Below are positions 6,179-7,223 of a DNA stretch of 7,223 bases, one piece after another. Numbering within the stretch: the stretch's first letter is position 1; each line of letters begins with the position of its first letter. The stretch covers positions 1-7,223 of the forward strand of contig JAGDBR010000352.1 of NCBI GenBank assembly GCA_017958935.1, in the 5' to 3' direction. Position numbers and translations under genes: made by a program. Under the pieces are notes generated by a model. It was not told the DNA's origin. It searched no databases and saw only the letters and a program-made list of their open reading frames with translations. The DNA comes from Lachnospiraceae bacterium. Its GTDB lineage: Bacteria; Bacillota_A; Clostridia; Lachnospirales; Lachnospiraceae.

Positions 6179-6207
6179 TTGCAAAAGAGCGCATCCTGTG
6201 GTAAAAT
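6179..6207 (+). promoter_or_regulatory. Sigma-A-type promoter of degV with extended -10
   Basis: The -35 box is TTGCAA (6179-6184) and the -10 box TAAAAT (6202-6207), with 17 bp between them and TGG directly before the -10 (extended -10 TGn). The expected transcript start near 6214 gives a leader of about 86 nt. That leader contains a possible hairpin: TCCGGC (6226-6231) with GCCGGA (6242-6247). Confidence 0.8.
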
Positions 6208-6299
6208 TCCTACGATTATGCGGTTTCCGGCTGCGAAACAGGCCGGAGAACGACGAAGAACGGACCGGAGCAGGCGCTTCGGCAGGCAGGGGGAGACAT

Positions 6300-7148
6300 A
6301 TGCCCGTTAAAATCACATCCGACAGCACCTGCGACCTGTCGCCGGAACTGATCGCACAATATGACATCGCCATCTCGCCGCTGACCGTGACGCTCGGCAG
6401 CAAAAGCGGCTTCGACGGCATCGACATCACGCCCGACGACATCTACCGGTACGTCGAGGAGACGGGGCGGCTCTCGCAGACGAGCGCGGCCGGCCTGATC
6501 CAGTATCAGGACTTCTTCCGCGAGTGGCGGGAGCAGGGCTATGACGTCGTGCATTTCAACATCAGCAGCGAGTTCTCGAGCAGCTTCCAGAACGCGCATG
6601 TGGCGGCCGACGAGATCGGCGGCGTGCGGGTCGTGGATTCGCGGAACCTGTCCACGGGTCAGGGGCTCGCGGTCCTGAGAGCCGCGGAGCTCGCACGCGA
6701 AGGCGCGGACGCCGATGAGATCGTCCGGGCCTGCGAGGAAATGATCCCGCGCGTCGAAGCGAGCTTCGTCGCGAACAGCATCGACTATCTCTACAAGGGC
6801 GGCCGCTGCACGGCGCTTGCCGCGCTCGGCGCGAACGTCCTGCAGATCAAGCCCTGCATCGAGGTCATCGACGGCCGGATGACGCCCGGGAAGAAATACC
6901 GCGGCAAGATCGACCGCGTCATGCGCGACTACGTCCAGGACCGGCTGAAGGACCGGGACGACATCGAGACGAAGCGGATCTTCATCACGCACACACGCTG
7001 CGCGGCGGAGACCGTGGACGCGATCCGGGACATGATCCGCGAATACCAGCCCGGGATCGAAGAGATCCTCGAGACGACGGCCGGCGCGACGATCACGACG
7101 CACTGCGGGCCGGGCACGCTCGGCGTGCTTTTCGTGCGGAAGGCGTAA
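6300..7148 (+). CDS. DegV-family fatty-acid-binding protein (FakB-like)
   Basis: A cytoplasmic protein of 282 residues, the usual DegV length. The N-terminal signature ITSDSTCDLSPEL (5-17) is characteristic. Further family motifs are SQTSAAG (59-65), HFNISSEFSSSFQNA (85-99), VVDSRNLSTGQG (111-122), YLYKGGR (163-169) and the C-terminal THCGPGTLGVLF (267-278). DegV proteins bind a fatty acid between two alpha/beta domains. FakB members present it to the kinase FakA, which makes acyl phosphate for phospholipid synthesis; no fakA gene lies in the window. The start at 6300 is chosen because GGGGGAG lies 4 nt upstream and the protein then begins at the family's normal N-terminus. The longer open frame from 6147 has no ribosome binding site and would begin upstream of the promoter. 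The segment SSEFSSS differs from the common SSxLSGT. The family is certain; the bound lipid is unknown. Confidence 0.95.
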   Translation: MPVKITSDSTCDLSPELIAQYDIAISPLTVTLGSKSGFDGIDITPDDIYRYVEETGRLSQTSAAGLIQYQDFFREWREQGYDVVHFNISSEFSSSFQNAHVAADEIGGVRVVDSRNLSTGQGLAVLRAAELAREGADADEIVRACEEMIPRVEASFVANSIDYLYKGGRCTALAALGANVLQIKPCIEVIDGRMTPGKKYRGKIDRVMRDYVQDRLKDRDDIETKRIFITHTRCAAETVDAIRDMIREYQPGIEEILETTAGATITTHCGPGTLGVLFVRKA

Positions 7149-7160
7149 AAAAGGATCAAG

Positions 7161-7204
7161 CGGCGGAACATCTGCCGGAAGATACGGCGCCGTCCGCCGG
7201 AAGA
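7161..7204 (+). other. Structured tail downstream of degV, no gene
   Basis: CGGCGG (7161-7166) can pair with CCGCCG (7194-7199), enclosing the self-complementary ACGGCGCCGT (7184-7193). The 9-mer GCCGGAAGA occurs twice (7174-7182 and 7196-7204). No T-run follows before the window ends, so a terminator is not shown. Confidence 0.3.
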
Positions 7205-7223
7205 CGAAAAGACCGGAAAAAGC

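Noticed and set aside
5479..6204. Plus-strand open frame of 241 codons opposite the HD gene
   Set aside because: It is antisense to an HD protein with all metal ligands intact and crosses the divergent promoter region.
6147..6299. N-terminal extension of DegV by 51 codons
   Set aside because: It would begin upstream of the degV promoter, has no ribosome binding site, and the family's N-terminus matches the ATG at 6300.
6216..7103. Minus-strand open frame of 295 codons opposite degV
   Set aside because: It is an antisense shadow of a firmly identified DegV gene, with no recognisable domain or ribosome binding site.

Overview
The window is GC-rich (by eye about 60% or more), densely coding bacterial DNA. 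It has strong AGGAGG-type ribosome binding sites, sigma-A-like promoters and hairpin/T-run terminators. This, with a DegV protein, a MoxR/DUF58/transglutaminase operon and a P-type ATPase-like tail carrying a C-terminal metal-binding domain, fits a high-GC member of the Bacillota (Clostridia or a relative). No marker gene allows a finer placement.

Layout, left to right. (1) 1-378: the 3' end of a gene running in from the left, most likely a copper-translocating P-type ATPase with a C-terminal HMA domain (MxCxxC). (2) 379-517: a gap with several hairpins, the last one directly in front of the next ribosome binding site. (3) 518-4935: a tight plus-strand operon of a MoxR AAA+ ATPase, a DUF58 membrane protein and a membrane-anchored transglutaminase-like protein with an intact Cys-His-Asp triad. 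The three cistrons are separated by 9 nt and overlap by 1 nt. (4) 4936-5106: a convergent intergenic region with a short hairpin, a 12-bp bidirectional terminator and a 37-39-bp tandem repeat that begins inside the last codons of the gene on its right. (5) 5095-6087, minus strand: an HD-domain phosphohydrolase of the dGTPase/YwfO type. (6) 6088-6299: a divergent control region with one well-formed promoter on each strand and an inverted repeat over the minus-strand -35 box. (7) 6300-7148: a DegV-family fatty-acid-binding protein. (8) 7149-7223: a short structured tail with no gene.

How the genes work together: MoxR, DUF58 and transglutaminase-like proteins form a recurrent bacterial module in which the ATPase probably acts as a chaperone or remodeller for the membrane partners. 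Its substrate is unknown here. The HD protein and DegV share a divergent promoter region, so they may be co-regulated, but nothing in the sequence shows a common pathway. I see no phage, transposon, CRISPR array, RNA gene or evident new defence system. The most distinctive features are the stop-codon-containing tandem repeat at 4984-5106 and an added cysteine next to the catalytic cysteine of the transglutaminase.
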